The translations under genes and the position numbers were made by a program. This document shows, in pieces, positions 36,201 through 44,759 of a stretch of DNA of 50,270 bases. Each line of letters opens with the position of its first letter. Position 1 is the first letter of the stretch. Below the pieces are notes generated by a model. It was not told the DNA's origin and did no database searches. It saw only the letters and a list, made by a program, of their open reading frames with translations. This DNA comes from Bacteriovoracales bacterium (GTDB lineage: Bacteria > Bdellovibrionota > Bacteriovoracia > Bacteriovoracales > Bacteriovoracaceae): NCBI GenBank assembly GCA_026713835.1, contig JAPONP010000067.1, positions 1 through 50,270 on the forward strand, given 5' to 3'.

Positions 36201-37254
36201 GATGAAAATTCCATTTCCAATTTTTAATCTAAAATACTCTCTTGATAATGCTAAGATAAGATTTTTAAGAAAAACAAACGTTTGGCTATCATCTAAGGGC
36301 GAAGTCAAAGGAAATAAAGCACCCTATTCTATTAAGAGTAGCGTTTCTTTAATTAATGGTTCTGTTTTTGATGAATTTAGTAAATTTATATCTAAATCAG
36401 AAAAAAAATACTTGAATCCTTATATCCCAAAGACCAAAAAAAAGATGGAGATAGACTTTTTTTTGATCGATTTAAAATTATCGACAATAAGGCCTTTGTT
36501 AATTAAAAATAGATTGCTAGAAATGAGTACGCATGCCAGGGCTGATATTAGTGGCAATATCTTTAATCCAGTTCTCAGGGGGCAAATCGATCTTGTTCCG
36601 GGAACCGGGAAGTTTTACTTTAGAAATAATGATTTTATTTTGAAAAAAGGCTTTGCAAAGTTAGGTGGAAATGAGAATAATGATATTCTTCTTGATTTTA
36701 CAGGTGTCTCAAAAATTCGAAATTATGATGTAACTCTTCGTATTGTTGGTGATCTTGACAATTTTAAAATTGAACTTGATTCAAGGCCTTCTCTTCCAGA
36801 AGAAGAGATATTGTCTTTATTGGCTCTTGGCATTACAAAGTCATCGACTTCCCACTTATCAGATCAAGATAGAGAAGCCGTAACCTCTCTCGGCTTGGGT
36901 ACATTGATACTAGATCGATTTCGAGTTAATCAGGAATTAAAATCAGTTTTTGGAATTAACCTAAGCTTAACTCCTGAGGTTGTGGAGACTGAAAAAAATT
37001 ATTTCAATGATGATTCTCAATTAAAAGATAAAAATTCAACAAAAATTTCTGTAAACAAAAGATTGACCGAAAATGTTTCGATAAAGGCATCGAGTACCAT
37101 CGGTCGAGATATCGTTCAAAAAAGAGAAATGAATATTAATTACAATATCAACAAAAATTTAAGCCTTGAGGGTATTTATGAACTCAAAGATGAGGATCAG
37201 GTAGAAGAATCCGATTCCCTCGGTACGGATGTAAAGTTTAGGATTGAGTTTTGA
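33271..37254 (+). CDS. tamB: TamB-like translocation/lipid-transport protein (DUF490, AsmA-like)
   Basis: The 1327-residue protein has one N-terminal membrane anchor (ILIVFLMGIFALSFVALEVL), a very long repetitive beta region (the AsmA/TamB beta-taco) and a C-terminal DUF490 domain. The family signature SLPEEEILSLLALGIT lies near residues 1175-1190, and the C-terminus is the strand-like GTDVKFRIEF. It spans the periplasm and works with an Omp85 partner, encoded next door, in outer-membrane protein insertion or phospholipid transport. TTG 33271 is the likely start, with AGAGGAAAGG upstream, inside the end of the preceding TPR gene. Confidence 0.88.
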   Translation: MRKINKILIVFLMGIFALSFVALEVLQTKYFSGFISKRLSNTFDREIVGAISFEKAAVRFFPPGIIISGVEMDMNRIIDGISQADIFVDEIDFQFDLIDLFKNKVSFKKAIASGGIARINLSHKNEKKIDSILEEISSFRDTSLRVVKNIELKDMKVDIDRYNFYSKNIKISLHSDVILLGIDIYNLKGIEKDFVFLKGFDIDDVSADIKIRPKNVIIQNLNILSEDSSILAKAQASFGMHFPKDFEYNAELKVSSFIESIIKKNTFNSDITGELESHIKLKGRGRHFDSSGHIELARVATPFVKVLDGRIDFKKSGDDIVATSLRGFNKSGGLEVKDRFKIFNLSSKEFYPFDLNIKMSSLNLSEFFFFQEKRNHNFDITLDGEANILSDFKNIQIISKNLFSKKTHYSVGGMSVLDYREANIKNLELNIDTDLSYSSFRGTLNLDETLANISGYIGKEIDISIDFPQLNLEEALSIGTLDFSGKGMGRLKIEKSKGRDLLFKIYLNVKKSQFLGYRFGGVDANIDYLVGEKIVAIKKGALRKERSVIFVDGEVDFKNRVHLDLKFNSSRGIYKSLKDLTFPISKEIDFLPGRLDGNLSGDVRVWGYVDDVNVDGKYIGEQLNFLGESIQGISLDFSYKKSVLRINNISIRKGNGFIRGNYTFYVNRKGHSYDFIVKDIEISDFDRIDPHSFSVIGQINMSGKGEIGRRNFNGEMQFGFENVSVSGDRMPNSFGSATIKNGILNTELSIFDGDIILKSNISLNSRKKHSDFLVEVNTSKIKEMMSIFFPHNINRSDIVGRIKGISRAEFSLENMKNLDLLIRIDDFEYRSNEIRLKKNNNSNMIVIDRGKIKSDEILLEGHRAKFLMKANSSLSKGIDFNLFGNIDASILKIFDENILSSRGELYGNGMINISKYIDEMKMKFSLEGKKVGGTYSGFMAQFDGFNFFIDSESEKINFKKFKGKIGGGDLNISGNILMKIPFPIFNLKYSLDNAKIRFLRKTNVWLSSKGEVKGNKAPYSIKSSVSLINGSVFDEFSKFISKSEKKYLNPYIPKTKKKMEIDFFLIDLKLSTIRPLLIKNRLLEMSTHARADISGNIFNPVLRGQIDLVPGTGKFYFRNNDFILKKGFAKLGGNENNDILLDFTGVSKIRNYDVTLRIVGDLDNFKIELDSRPSLPEEEILSLLALGITKSSTSHLSDQDREAVTSLGLGTLILDRFRVNQELKSVFGINLSLTPEVVETEKNYFNDDSQLKDKNSTKISVNKRLTENVSIKASSTIGRDIVQKREMNINYNINKNLSLEGIYELKDEDQVEESDSLGTDVKFRIEF

Positions 37255-37308
37255 TAAAGTTGGAGCTTGGGGAGATATCCCTTTACAAAATGGTATCTAA
37301 AGATAGTG

Positions 37309-40221
37309 ATGAGAAGACCAATCAATTTAAAGTATTTTAGGGGAGGGTTATTTCTGAGACTCATTTTTTTGATTTTCATTTTTTTTATGTTTTCATCATT
37401 GTCACGAGCAACCCCACTTATTATTGAGAATATTTTTCTTGATTGTGACCATATAGGTGGATGTATAGACTTTGAAAAAAGGATTGAAAAAATCAAGAGA
37501 AAATATACTTCAAGAGAAAAGCTAATAGATGATCTTGAAAATATAAAAATATCTCTTGGGCGAAATAAAATGTTTTATACGATTACGACAAAAAAAAATA
37601 AAGCAAGAATTTATTTAGAATTTGACCCTGTTTTGACTCTGGGAGATATCATTATTTCTTCAAAAAATAATATAGATTTGTCGGGATTTCTTTTGCCAAA
37701 GAAAGGAAATGAGTTTGCTCGAGAGAATATCCCGGTACTAATTGAAAAATTAAAGATATTTTTGGGAACAAAAGGGTACGAAAAAGCAAAAATTAAATAT
37801 GTAGAGACACTTAAAGACGGTCAATTTTCAATAAAAATTTACATTGATGAAGGTTCGATGCAGATATTAAAAACAGTAGAAATTATATCCGACAAAAATC
37901 TTTCTGATCTTATCTCTCATAAATTTAAAAAATTTGAAGGAAAATCATGGGATAAATCATCTTTTGATGTAGAGGTGTCAAACATTGTCAATTTTTATCA
38001 AAACGAAGGTCATTATCTTTTTAAAATGGAAATAAAAGAAATAAAAAGAGATATGAATGATTTTATTACACCTGTCCTATTGATTGATTTTGGGCCGAAG
38101 TTTGGGATTGATATTAAAGGAAATCAAACGATTCCAAGCTTTGAGATTATAAATACTCTTAAAGAAATGTTTTTTGAGAGAAGAGAAAAACTTAACAAAG
38201 CACAAATTGAAAAGGTAATTCAAGAATTATATTTTAAAAAGGGTGTTTATTTATCAAAGATTTCTATTGTTAAAAAAAATTTTGTATCCGAAAATATCTT
38301 AAGAGGTAGAGGAGTGATAAAAATTAAAGGTGGCCATGAGGAAATAGAGGGGAATAAAAGACAAGAGGTCGGGCATTATTTTATCAGTATTAAAGAAGGG
38401 CATCGGTTTTTCTTGGATGAAATTAATTTTAGGGGTAATAAAAGATTTTCAAAAAAAGAGTTGAAGAAGTTTTTTTATGAAAAGGGAAGTTTGCTTTCAA
38501 GGAGAGGGTATTTAGATGAGCGTAATGCGATAGATTTTGTTGAAAGATTAAAAAAGATTTATCTTATGGATGGATTTGTTTTTATTAAAATTTATCGCCC
38601 TGAAATTAAAAAAAACAAAAAAAATAAAAAAGCTAAGATTCTTTATAGAATTGTTGAAGGAGAAAAAGTTCTCTGGGATAAATTTAGCTTAAAAGGAATT
38701 CCTCTTTCAACTAAGAAGATTATAATACAAAATATACAGAATAAAGAAGGAGAGAATGTAAACTTAATCGCCTTGAGAGGAGATATTGACCAAATCGAAA
38801 GAAATCTTAGGGAGGAAGGATATTTCTTTTCTGAAATTTTAAACAAAAACTCAACAAATGTTATTCAATACTCAAAGGATTATTCAGGGGCCATATTAAA
38901 TCTTGATATTTTCTTAGGAAAAATGATGAGGTTTAATGATGTTGTTATTGTCGGTCTTGAAAAAACGCATTCAGATGTTATTGAGAGAGAGGTTTTTTTA
39001 AAGAATAATGATAAAATAACTCCATCAAAGATTGATGCTCTTCGATATCGTGTTTCAAAGCTTGGACTCTTTAGTTCGGTTTCAGTATCGCCATTTTTGA
39101 TTGACCCTTTAAAAAATCAAACCAACATTTTGATTTCTGTTCGTGAGAAAAAATTTGGATTTTTTGAATTTGCTCCCGGATTTAGATCTGATATTGGTTT
39201 TAAAGTCTCTACGACATTAGGTCATAATAATCTTTTTGGGGAAAATCATGCGATAACTTTTAAATCTCAAATTAACCAAAGACTTGATTCTGATTCATTC
39301 GATGAAAGGAGATATCAAAATAAAATCTTAGAATTTAAAACTTCTATAGGCTACGATTGGCGTTATTTTCTTTCTTACTCGATGGATATATCGACGCTTT
39401 TTTCTTTTTCAAGAAGGCGCTTTAGGTCATTTGATACGGATATAGCGCGCGGATCTTTGACCTTGAGTAAAAAATGGACAAGTCGATCTTCCGGCACAAT
39501 TCGATATCAGTTTGAGCATAATAAGCAATTTGATGCGATAAATTCTGCCGATGAAGGAAGATTCTCGCTAGGTTTACTTATGCCGGGAGTGACATTTGAT
39601 TTTAGAGATCGTGAGATTAATCCTTCATCCGGTTCTCTTTTTAATTTTTCCTTTGAATTTGCAAGGCCTTATTTGGGATCTCAGGAAGGAGAAAAATCTA
39701 TTCGCTATGATAAAATGATTTTTCGAAATGCTTTTTATTTTCCCTTGAATAAAAATTTGGTTTTGGCCCTCTCATTTAATACCGGAGTGCAGAAGAATTT
39801 GAGCCGTGAAACCCCCATTCCCAATATCAAGGTCTTTCGCTTGAATGGGATTGATCGTATTCGAGGCTTTGCAAGTTATGAAATCAATCAGCTTGATATG
39901 GCCGATTCGGGCCACCTTAATATCGATGATGTGGATATTGATGATAAGCTTTATTTTGTCAATTTTAAATTGGAGCCCCGTTACTATTTGTCGGATTCTT
40001 TTGTTTTTTCCCCTTTTTTGGATGCCGGAAGGCTCATGATGCCTCCTTATAGACCTTTTCATTTGAAAACGGCTTTGGGGATGGGCCTCAAGTTTGTCAC
40101 TCCCGTTGGAGTATTGAATTTTGATTATGGCATGAAGCTAAAAAGAGATTCTTTTGGAGAGGGAGAATCTTTGAAAAAAGAGAGCTTTGGGAGATTTCAC
40201 TTCACTTTGGGGGTTTTTTAG
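37309..40221 (+). CDS. tamA: Omp85-family outer-membrane protein, TamA/BamA-like
   Basis: The 970-residue protein has a signal sequence (LFLRLIFLIFIFFMFSSLSRA), a series of POTRA domains up to about residue 620 (for example FGIDIKGNQTIPSFEIINTL and FLDEINFRGNKRFSKKELKK) and a C-terminal 16-strand barrel region. The barrel carries LNGIDRIRGFASYEIN, whose RGF is the Omp85 VRGF/Y motif, and ends in FHFTLGVF with the terminal aromatic. It is longer than E. coli TamA (577) or BamA (810), with extra POTRA domains. Its position directly after tamB favours TamA. ATG 37309 precedes the signal sequence; an in-frame TTG at 37267 is possible. Confidence 0.85.
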   Translation: MRRPINLKYFRGGLFLRLIFLIFIFFMFSSLSRATPLIIENIFLDCDHIGGCIDFEKRIEKIKRKYTSREKLIDDLENIKISLGRNKMFYTITTKKNKARIYLEFDPVLTLGDIIISSKNNIDLSGFLLPKKGNEFARENIPVLIEKLKIFLGTKGYEKAKIKYVETLKDGQFSIKIYIDEGSMQILKTVEIISDKNLSDLISHKFKKFEGKSWDKSSFDVEVSNIVNFYQNEGHYLFKMEIKEIKRDMNDFITPVLLIDFGPKFGIDIKGNQTIPSFEIINTLKEMFFERREKLNKAQIEKVIQELYFKKGVYLSKISIVKKNFVSENILRGRGVIKIKGGHEEIEGNKRQEVGHYFISIKEGHRFFLDEINFRGNKRFSKKELKKFFYEKGSLLSRRGYLDERNAIDFVERLKKIYLMDGFVFIKIYRPEIKKNKKNKKAKILYRIVEGEKVLWDKFSLKGIPLSTKKIIIQNIQNKEGENVNLIALRGDIDQIERNLREEGYFFSEILNKNSTNVIQYSKDYSGAILNLDIFLGKMMRFNDVVIVGLEKTHSDVIEREVFLKNNDKITPSKIDALRYRVSKLGLFSSVSVSPFLIDPLKNQTNILISVREKKFGFFEFAPGFRSDIGFKVSTTLGHNNLFGENHAITFKSQINQRLDSDSFDERRYQNKILEFKTSIGYDWRYFLSYSMDISTLFSFSRRRFRSFDTDIARGSLTLSKKWTSRSSGTIRYQFEHNKQFDAINSADEGRFSLGLLMPGVTFDFRDREINPSSGSLFNFSFEFARPYLGSQEGEKSIRYDKMIFRNAFYFPLNKNLVLALSFNTGVQKNLSRETPIPNIKVFRLNGIDRIRGFASYEINQLDMADSGHLNIDDVDIDDKLYFVNFKLEPRYYLSDSFVFSPFLDAGRLMMPPYRPFHLKTALGMGLKFVTPVGVLNFDYGMKLKRDSFGEGESLKKESFGRFHFTLGVF

Positions 40222-40315
40222 GGCCCACCGATGGTTTGATTTGGTCGGACTCATCCTGTCTTTCCAAGGATACGATGCAATGCGCTATTTCTCGTAAGAT
40301 TCTATCTTCAAGGCG

Positions 40316-40344
40316 TTGACGATGTCCGTAATGGGGATTATAAA
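40316..40344 (+). promoter_or_regulatory. Sigma-70-type promoter for rplM-rpsI
   Basis: TTGACG (40316-40321) and TATAAA (40339-40344) are separated by 17 bases, a near-consensus pair. Transcription would start about 13 bases before the rplM start, just upstream of GGAG at 40355-40358. The leader would then be too short for the L13-binding mRNA structure known from E. coli. Confidence 0.65.
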
Positions 40345-40363
40345 CAAGTGATTTGGAGTTTAT

Positions 40364-40804
40364 GTGGTGATCAAACAAAAATCGTTTTATCCGAAACAGG
40401 CTTCCTTAGACTCAAAATGGTTTGAAGTGAATGCAGAGGGGAAGGTTGTGGGAAGATTGGCCAGCAAATTGGCTTCTATTCTCAGGGGGAAATGCAATCC
40501 CGGGTTTACCCCAAGTGTGGATTGTGGGGATTTTGTGATCGTGACCAATGCCAAAAAGGTTCGTTTGACCGGCAATAAAATGGAGCAAAAGAAATACTAT
40601 CGTCATTCCGGGTTTATCGGGGGATTGAAATCAAAAAAGGCCAAAGAGCTTCTTGAGAATCGCCCGGAGTTGGTGATCGCTAAAGCCGTCAAGGGCATGT
40701 TGCCCAAAACGGCACTGGGAAGAAAGCAATTAAAAAAATTAAAAATTTATTCCGGAAGCGAGCATCCCCACGTTTCTCAAAAGCCTGAGCGTTTGGAAAT
40801 ATAG
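40364..40804 (+). CDS. rplM: 50S ribosomal protein L13
   Basis: The 146-residue protein has conserved L13 segments: WFEVNAEGKVVGRLASKLA, GDFVIVTNAKKVRLTGNK, KKYYRHSGFIGGLK and the MLPKTALGRKQLKKLKIY region. It binds 23S rRNA early in 50S assembly. Two adjacent GTG codons (40364 and 40367) can start it, with GGAG 5 or 8 bases upstream. It forms the classic pair with rpsI, which starts directly after its stop. Confidence 0.96.
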   Translation: MVIKQKSFYPKQASLDSKWFEVNAEGKVVGRLASKLASILRGKCNPGFTPSVDCGDFVIVTNAKKVRLTGNKMEQKKYYRHSGFIGGLKSKKAKELLENRPELVIAKAVKGMLPKTALGRKQLKKLKIYSGSEHPHVSQKPERLEI

Positions 40805-41209
40805 GTGAATAGTAAGCGACATCATTATTTATCCCATACCGTTGGAAGAAGGAAGGCTTCTGTGGCCAGAGTCTTTATGGCTTCGGGAACGGGAAAGATA
40901 GAGGTCAATAAGAGGCCTCTTCAAGACTACTTCCCAAAGGCAACGAGTCGGTATATCGTCAATCAACCTCTCAATCTTTTACAGATTTCCGATAAATACG
41001 ATATTAAGGTCAGCGTCTCTGGAGGAGGGATGACCGGACAGTCGGGGGCCATTCGTCTTGGAATCGCAAGGGCCTTGGCCGAGATTGACCCCAACTTGAG
41101 GGCAGAGTTGAAAAAGGCCGGGTTTCTGACCAGAGATTCTAGAAAAGTGGAAAGGAAGAAATATGGCCTTAGGGGTGCAAGACGATCTTTCCAATTTTCT
41201 AAACGTTAA
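40805..41209 (+). CDS. rpsI: 30S ribosomal protein S9
   Basis: The 134-residue protein has the S9 signature: [24 protein letters not shown] at the N-terminus, [19 protein letters not shown] in the middle and a basic C-terminal tail ending FQFSKR, the terminal Lys-Arg that reaches the P-site tRNA. It starts at GTG directly after the rplM stop. The pair is probably co-transcribed from the promoter at 40316. Confidence 0.97.
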   Translation: MNSKRHHYLSHTVGRRKASVARVFMASGTGKIEVNKRPLQDYFPKATSRYIVNQPLNLLQISDKYDIKVSVSGGGMTGQSGAIRLGIARALAEIDPNLRAELKKAGFLTRDSRKVERKKYGLRGARRSFQFSKR

Positions 41210-41251
41210 AATCCTCCTTTTTTTGATCCCAGTGAATGAGGACCGTTATTT

Positions 41252-43879
41252 ATGGCATCAATCAGAATCAGGGGTGCCAGGGTTCACAATTTAAAAAATA
41301 TAGATGTCAATATCCCCATCAATCGAGTGACGTGTTTGATAGGGCCCAGTGGTTCCGGAAAATCTTCTCTGGCTTTTTATACGCTCTATAACGAATCGAA
41401 GCGTCGGTATCTCAACTCAATTCCGGACTCTCTTAAATTTTTTTCAGATAGGCCTCTAAAAGTTGATGTAGATGAAATAAGTCCCGTTTTGCCGGCCTTT
41501 GCCTTGGCACAAACAAATCCCATTATGAGTTCGAGGTCTTGTGTCCTTGACGTCATTGGATTGTTGGAAAAACTACAAAAAATTTTTTATTTTTTGGGAT
41601 CTCAACATTGCCCCGTCCATGATCTGCCCTACCGCCACCTTATGCCTTCGATGCAATTGAGGAAGGCCTTTTCCGAAAAGGGGATGAGGCCACAGGAGAG
41701 CGATGTTATTCATCTTTTGATTGGTCGTGAGGAGTACAGGGAAATATATGGAGGGAGAACCCACGCACCAAGGTCTTTTTGTCCAAGACGTAATGAAATA
41801 AGGACATTTGATGAATCGGATGATTTTTATGAAATACTTCGATTTAGATTCGGAAAATTAGAGATGTTGGACAAAAGGTATGATGAATTTCTTAAACTGA
41901 AGAATGGGCAGGAGCTGATCGCATTTCAAAAAAGAAAAAAAAGGGCCGTATCGATAAAGTATTCAAAGCAAATGTCATGTCCTAAGTGCGGCAGAATGGC
42001 TTCTACCGGGAAATTACAGCATTATTCTCCCTATAATGCTCTCGGAGCATGTCGCTCTTGTTCGGGGCATGGGGCGATTCTCGTTTATGATGAAGAAAAG
42101 ATATTTCCCAATCTTAACATCTCTTTTAAAGAAGGGGGAACAAAGATATTCAACTATAAAAGATTATCCGTTTTTGAGAAAAAGTTTATTAAGGAAATAA
42201 AAAATGCCGGTTATTCTGAGAAAACTCCTTTTAAAAATTTTTCTCAAGAGACTTGGGATCGGATTCGTCATGGCGGTAAGGACTTCCCGGGCCTGGATGG
42301 GATATTTCAGCGACTTGGGAAAAAGCGATATAAAAAAGATATTCGGATTCTCTTGCGAAGTCTCCAAAAAGAGAAAGAATGTGAGGAATGTGAGGGAACT
42401 AGAGTTGGTGAAGAAGCCCGAAATACTCGAATCATTTTGAGCCAAAAATCCTTTTCGTTTCAAGAAATTTTAAAAGGTTCATTATCTGACTTGGCTCAAT
42501 TTACTATTGGAATTGTTGATGAGGGGCGTTTTGAAGATACCCATTTAAGGGCCATATTAAAATCAGTTCTTTCATCTTTGAAAACAGCTTTGAAAATTGG
42601 CTTAGGTGAGTTACCTCTCTTGAAAAAATCAAAACTTTTAACTCCTGGAGAGTATCAAAGATTGCTTATGGTAAAATATCTTTCTTACGAAGGATCAGGT
42701 TCCCTTTTTATTTTTGATGAGCCATCTCTTGGTTTGAGTGGGAAAGAACAAAAAAAGTTATTTTCAGAGATTTTAAAACTTAGAAATAATGGGAATACTA
42801 TTTTACTTGTTGAGCACTCGGATATTTTTTGTCGTTTAAGTGATGAAGTTATAGAAATGGGTAAAGGGTCTGGGTTCGAGGGGGGAAGAATCGTTCATCA
42901 GGGAAAGTATTTTGAGAAATCACCTGCCAGGCCATCTAAAGAAGAGGTGTCGTACTGCGAGGCCTTTCCCAGGAGAAGTCCCTCATCATGGATTATTGTC
43001 AAGGGACTCAAATGCGATCAATATGCCAAGAAAGAAATGAAGATACCGATCGATTGTGTTACTCAGATAAAAGGAGATTCTAATTCGGGAAAATTTCAAC
43101 TCATTATAAAATCTTTACCGATTTTAATTAAAAGACATCTTGAAGATATTTATAAAAGGGAAAGTTTTTATTCTTACACTTCTTTGCGTATAGAAGGAGA
43201 TATCCGAAATGTTTATCTTATCGATTCTAATGTCGGCAAAGTGACGGGGCGATCGACGGTTGGCTCTTTTTTGGGCATTTCTCCACATATAAGGAAATAC
43301 TATGCCGATCTTCCAATATCAAAAATGATGGAGCTTCGGCCGGGACATTTTTCGGTCAATTCTCTGTTGGGGCGATGTTCAACTTGCGAGGGAAAAGGAT
43401 TTAGGGATATCGATATGGTTTATTTGGAAGATATCCGAATCCCTTGCGATGATTGTCAGGGAAAAGGGCTAAAGGGCCAATATGCCTCTCTTTCTGATGG
43501 ACGTTTGACTTCTTATGAGACGTTTTCCCTTCCCATGAGTAAGGTCATGACCTATTTGAGATTGACCCCAAAAATCCGTCGAATTTGGGAATACGTTCAA
43601 TGGCTCAATTTGGACTACCTATCCCTTTCAAGGCGACTCAACACCCTTTCCGGGGGTGAAAGACAAAGAATCAATCTTTTGGCCTGTTTGGGGCAAAAAA
43701 TTGAGGATTCCCTTCTGATTTTTGAGAATCTCTCTTTTGGGTTATCGGAAAAAGAGCTCGTTCGATTGGGGGGGCTCTTGCGCCGAATTTGTGCCCACTC
43801 GAACTCAATAATTATTGTCGATGACCATCATTTATTTGGCCATATAAGCGATTATACTATTGATTTCAATAGGTTATAG
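41252..43879 (+). CDS. UvrA-like ABC ATPase with a decayed second nucleotide site
   Basis: This 875-residue protein is related to UvrA (about 940). The first site is mostly intact: Walker A GPSGSGKSSL (31-40) and Walker B FIFDEPSLGLS (about 486-496), but its signature reads LLTPGEYQR, not LSGGEAQR. The second site looks inactive: Walker A is GDSNSGKF (Ser/Thr lost) and Walker B is LLIFENLSFGLS, with DE changed to EN, while signature TLSGGERQR is intact. Cysteine pairs (CPKCG, CRSCSGHG, CEECEGTR, CSTCEGKG, CDDCQGKG) match UvrA zinc modules. It may be a UvrA paralogue with a role other than standard excision repair. ATG 41252 follows GAGG. Confidence 0.8.
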   Translation: MASIRIRGARVHNLKNIDVNIPINRVTCLIGPSGSGKSSLAFYTLYNESKRRYLNSIPDSLKFFSDRPLKVDVDEISPVLPAFALAQTNPIMSSRSCVLDVIGLLEKLQKIFYFLGSQHCPVHDLPYRHLMPSMQLRKAFSEKGMRPQESDVIHLLIGREEYREIYGGRTHAPRSFCPRRNEIRTFDESDDFYEILRFRFGKLEMLDKRYDEFLKLKNGQELIAFQKRKKRAVSIKYSKQMSCPKCGRMASTGKLQHYSPYNALGACRSCSGHGAILVYDEEKIFPNLNISFKEGGTKIFNYKRLSVFEKKFIKEIKNAGYSEKTPFKNFSQETWDRIRHGGKDFPGLDGIFQRLGKKRYKKDIRILLRSLQKEKECEECEGTRVGEEARNTRIILSQKSFSFQEILKGSLSDLAQFTIGIVDEGRFEDTHLRAILKSVLSSLKTALKIGLGELPLLKKSKLLTPGEYQRLLMVKYLSYEGSGSLFIFDEPSLGLSGKEQKKLFSEILKLRNNGNTILLVEHSDIFCRLSDEVIEMGKGSGFEGGRIVHQGKYFEKSPARPSKEEVSYCEAFPRRSPSSWIIVKGLKCDQYAKKEMKIPIDCVTQIKGDSNSGKFQLIIKSLPILIKRHLEDIYKRESFYSYTSLRIEGDIRNVYLIDSNVGKVTGRSTVGSFLGISPHIRKYYADLPISKMMELRPGHFSVNSLLGRCSTCEGKGFRDIDMVYLEDIRIPCDDCQGKGLKGQYASLSDGRLTSYETFSLPMSKVMTYLRLTPKIRRIWEYVQWLNLDYLSLSRRLNTLSGGERQRINLLACLGQKIEDSLLIFENLSFGLSEKELVRLGGLLRRICAHSNSIIIVDDHHLFGHISDYTIDFNRL

Positions 43880-43964
43880 GCTTCTGACCCCTGCCTGATA
43901 AAAAGAGTCAAGTTTTTCCCACATCCTCCGAAGGGATTATCAGATTTTGCTGTGGGGTTAAGAC

Positions 43965-44747
43965 ATGATTCGATTTGCTCATTTTCCATTTTTTTACTTT
44001 TTTATCATCTCATTTTTCTCACTCATTCAATTCAAGGCCTTTGCCACTTCTTTTGCTTCGACCACTGTTCAAAAAAAAGTGGAGAGTTCGGATGTTGTCG
44101 TTTTTGGCACCGTTGTTAGCTCTGATTACATCCGAGATAACTTAGGGGATATCGCCACCGAAATTACTCTCAATGCCGATCGATTTGCAACGCAACCTCA
44201 ATTTAAGAAACCACTTTCCTCCCCTCAAAGGAATTTTACGGTTCGATATCCGGGTGGAATTTTAGAAGGGATAGGTCAAAAAATACCGGGTACCCCAGAG
44301 TTCGTTATTGGGGAAAAAGTTGTTGTTCTTCTTAAGCACAACTCTTCTCGAAAAGGGTTTTGGGTTCATAATTATGCCGCAGGTAAATTTTCGAGAATAA
44401 AAAAGGGTGGTAAAGAATTTTTGGTTTCATCTATTTTTTCTGATCAGCTTGGAGTTGGACTCATTTCTGTTTCCGATTTTGATAGGATATTAGACGATTT
44501 TCGTTTTAAAACCTCGTTTTCTCCAAAAGATTCCGGTGATGAGAAAAAAATTGTTATTGCAAAGAAAGAGGAGAAAATGGTTTCTCGTGAAGTCGGTAGT
44601 CTCCAAGAAAAGAGAACCATACAATCTAGTGATGAGGAGACTCCTCCTTCCCATAGTGAACAATTTAATTTTTATTTCTTGATTTTAATTCTTATTTTTA
44701 TGGGATCATTATTTGTTTTTATCACTCGGTATCAAAAAAGTAAGTAA
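43965..44747 (+). CDS. Exported protein with C-terminal membrane anchor, partner of the matrixin-like protease
   Basis: The 260-residue protein has an N-terminal signal peptide (FFYFFIISFFSLIQFKAFA), a periplasmic or surface domain of about 160 residues with RYPGGILEGIGQKIPGTPEF and IGEKVVVLLKHN, a charged Ser/Glu-rich linker, and a C-terminal helix FYFLILILIFMGSLFVFI followed by a short basic end. I recognise no family. It lies 12 bases before the metalloprotease gene, and both share signal peptide, linker and C-terminal anchor, so they may act together at the envelope. It could be an inhibitor, substrate or cofactor of the protease; this is inference. Confidence 0.6.
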   Translation: MIRFAHFPFFYFFIISFFSLIQFKAFATSFASTTVQKKVESSDVVVFGTVVSSDYIRDNLGDIATEITLNADRFATQPQFKKPLSSPQRNFTVRYPGGILEGIGQKIPGTPEFVIGEKVVVLLKHNSSRKGFWVHNYAAGKFSRIKKGGKEFLVSSIFSDQLGVGLISVSDFDRILDDFRFKTSFSPKDSGDEKKIVIAKKEEKMVSREVGSLQEKRTIQSSDEETPPSHSEQFNFYFLILILIFMGSLFVFITRYQKSK

Positions 44748-44759
44748 AAAGGTTATCAA

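Noticed and set aside
40222-40380. An open minus-strand frame behind the Omp85 gene with a local AHC resemblance to the 92-residue protein at 47657
   Set aside because: It has no start codon, crosses the rplM promoter, and the DNA similarity is only about 14 bases.
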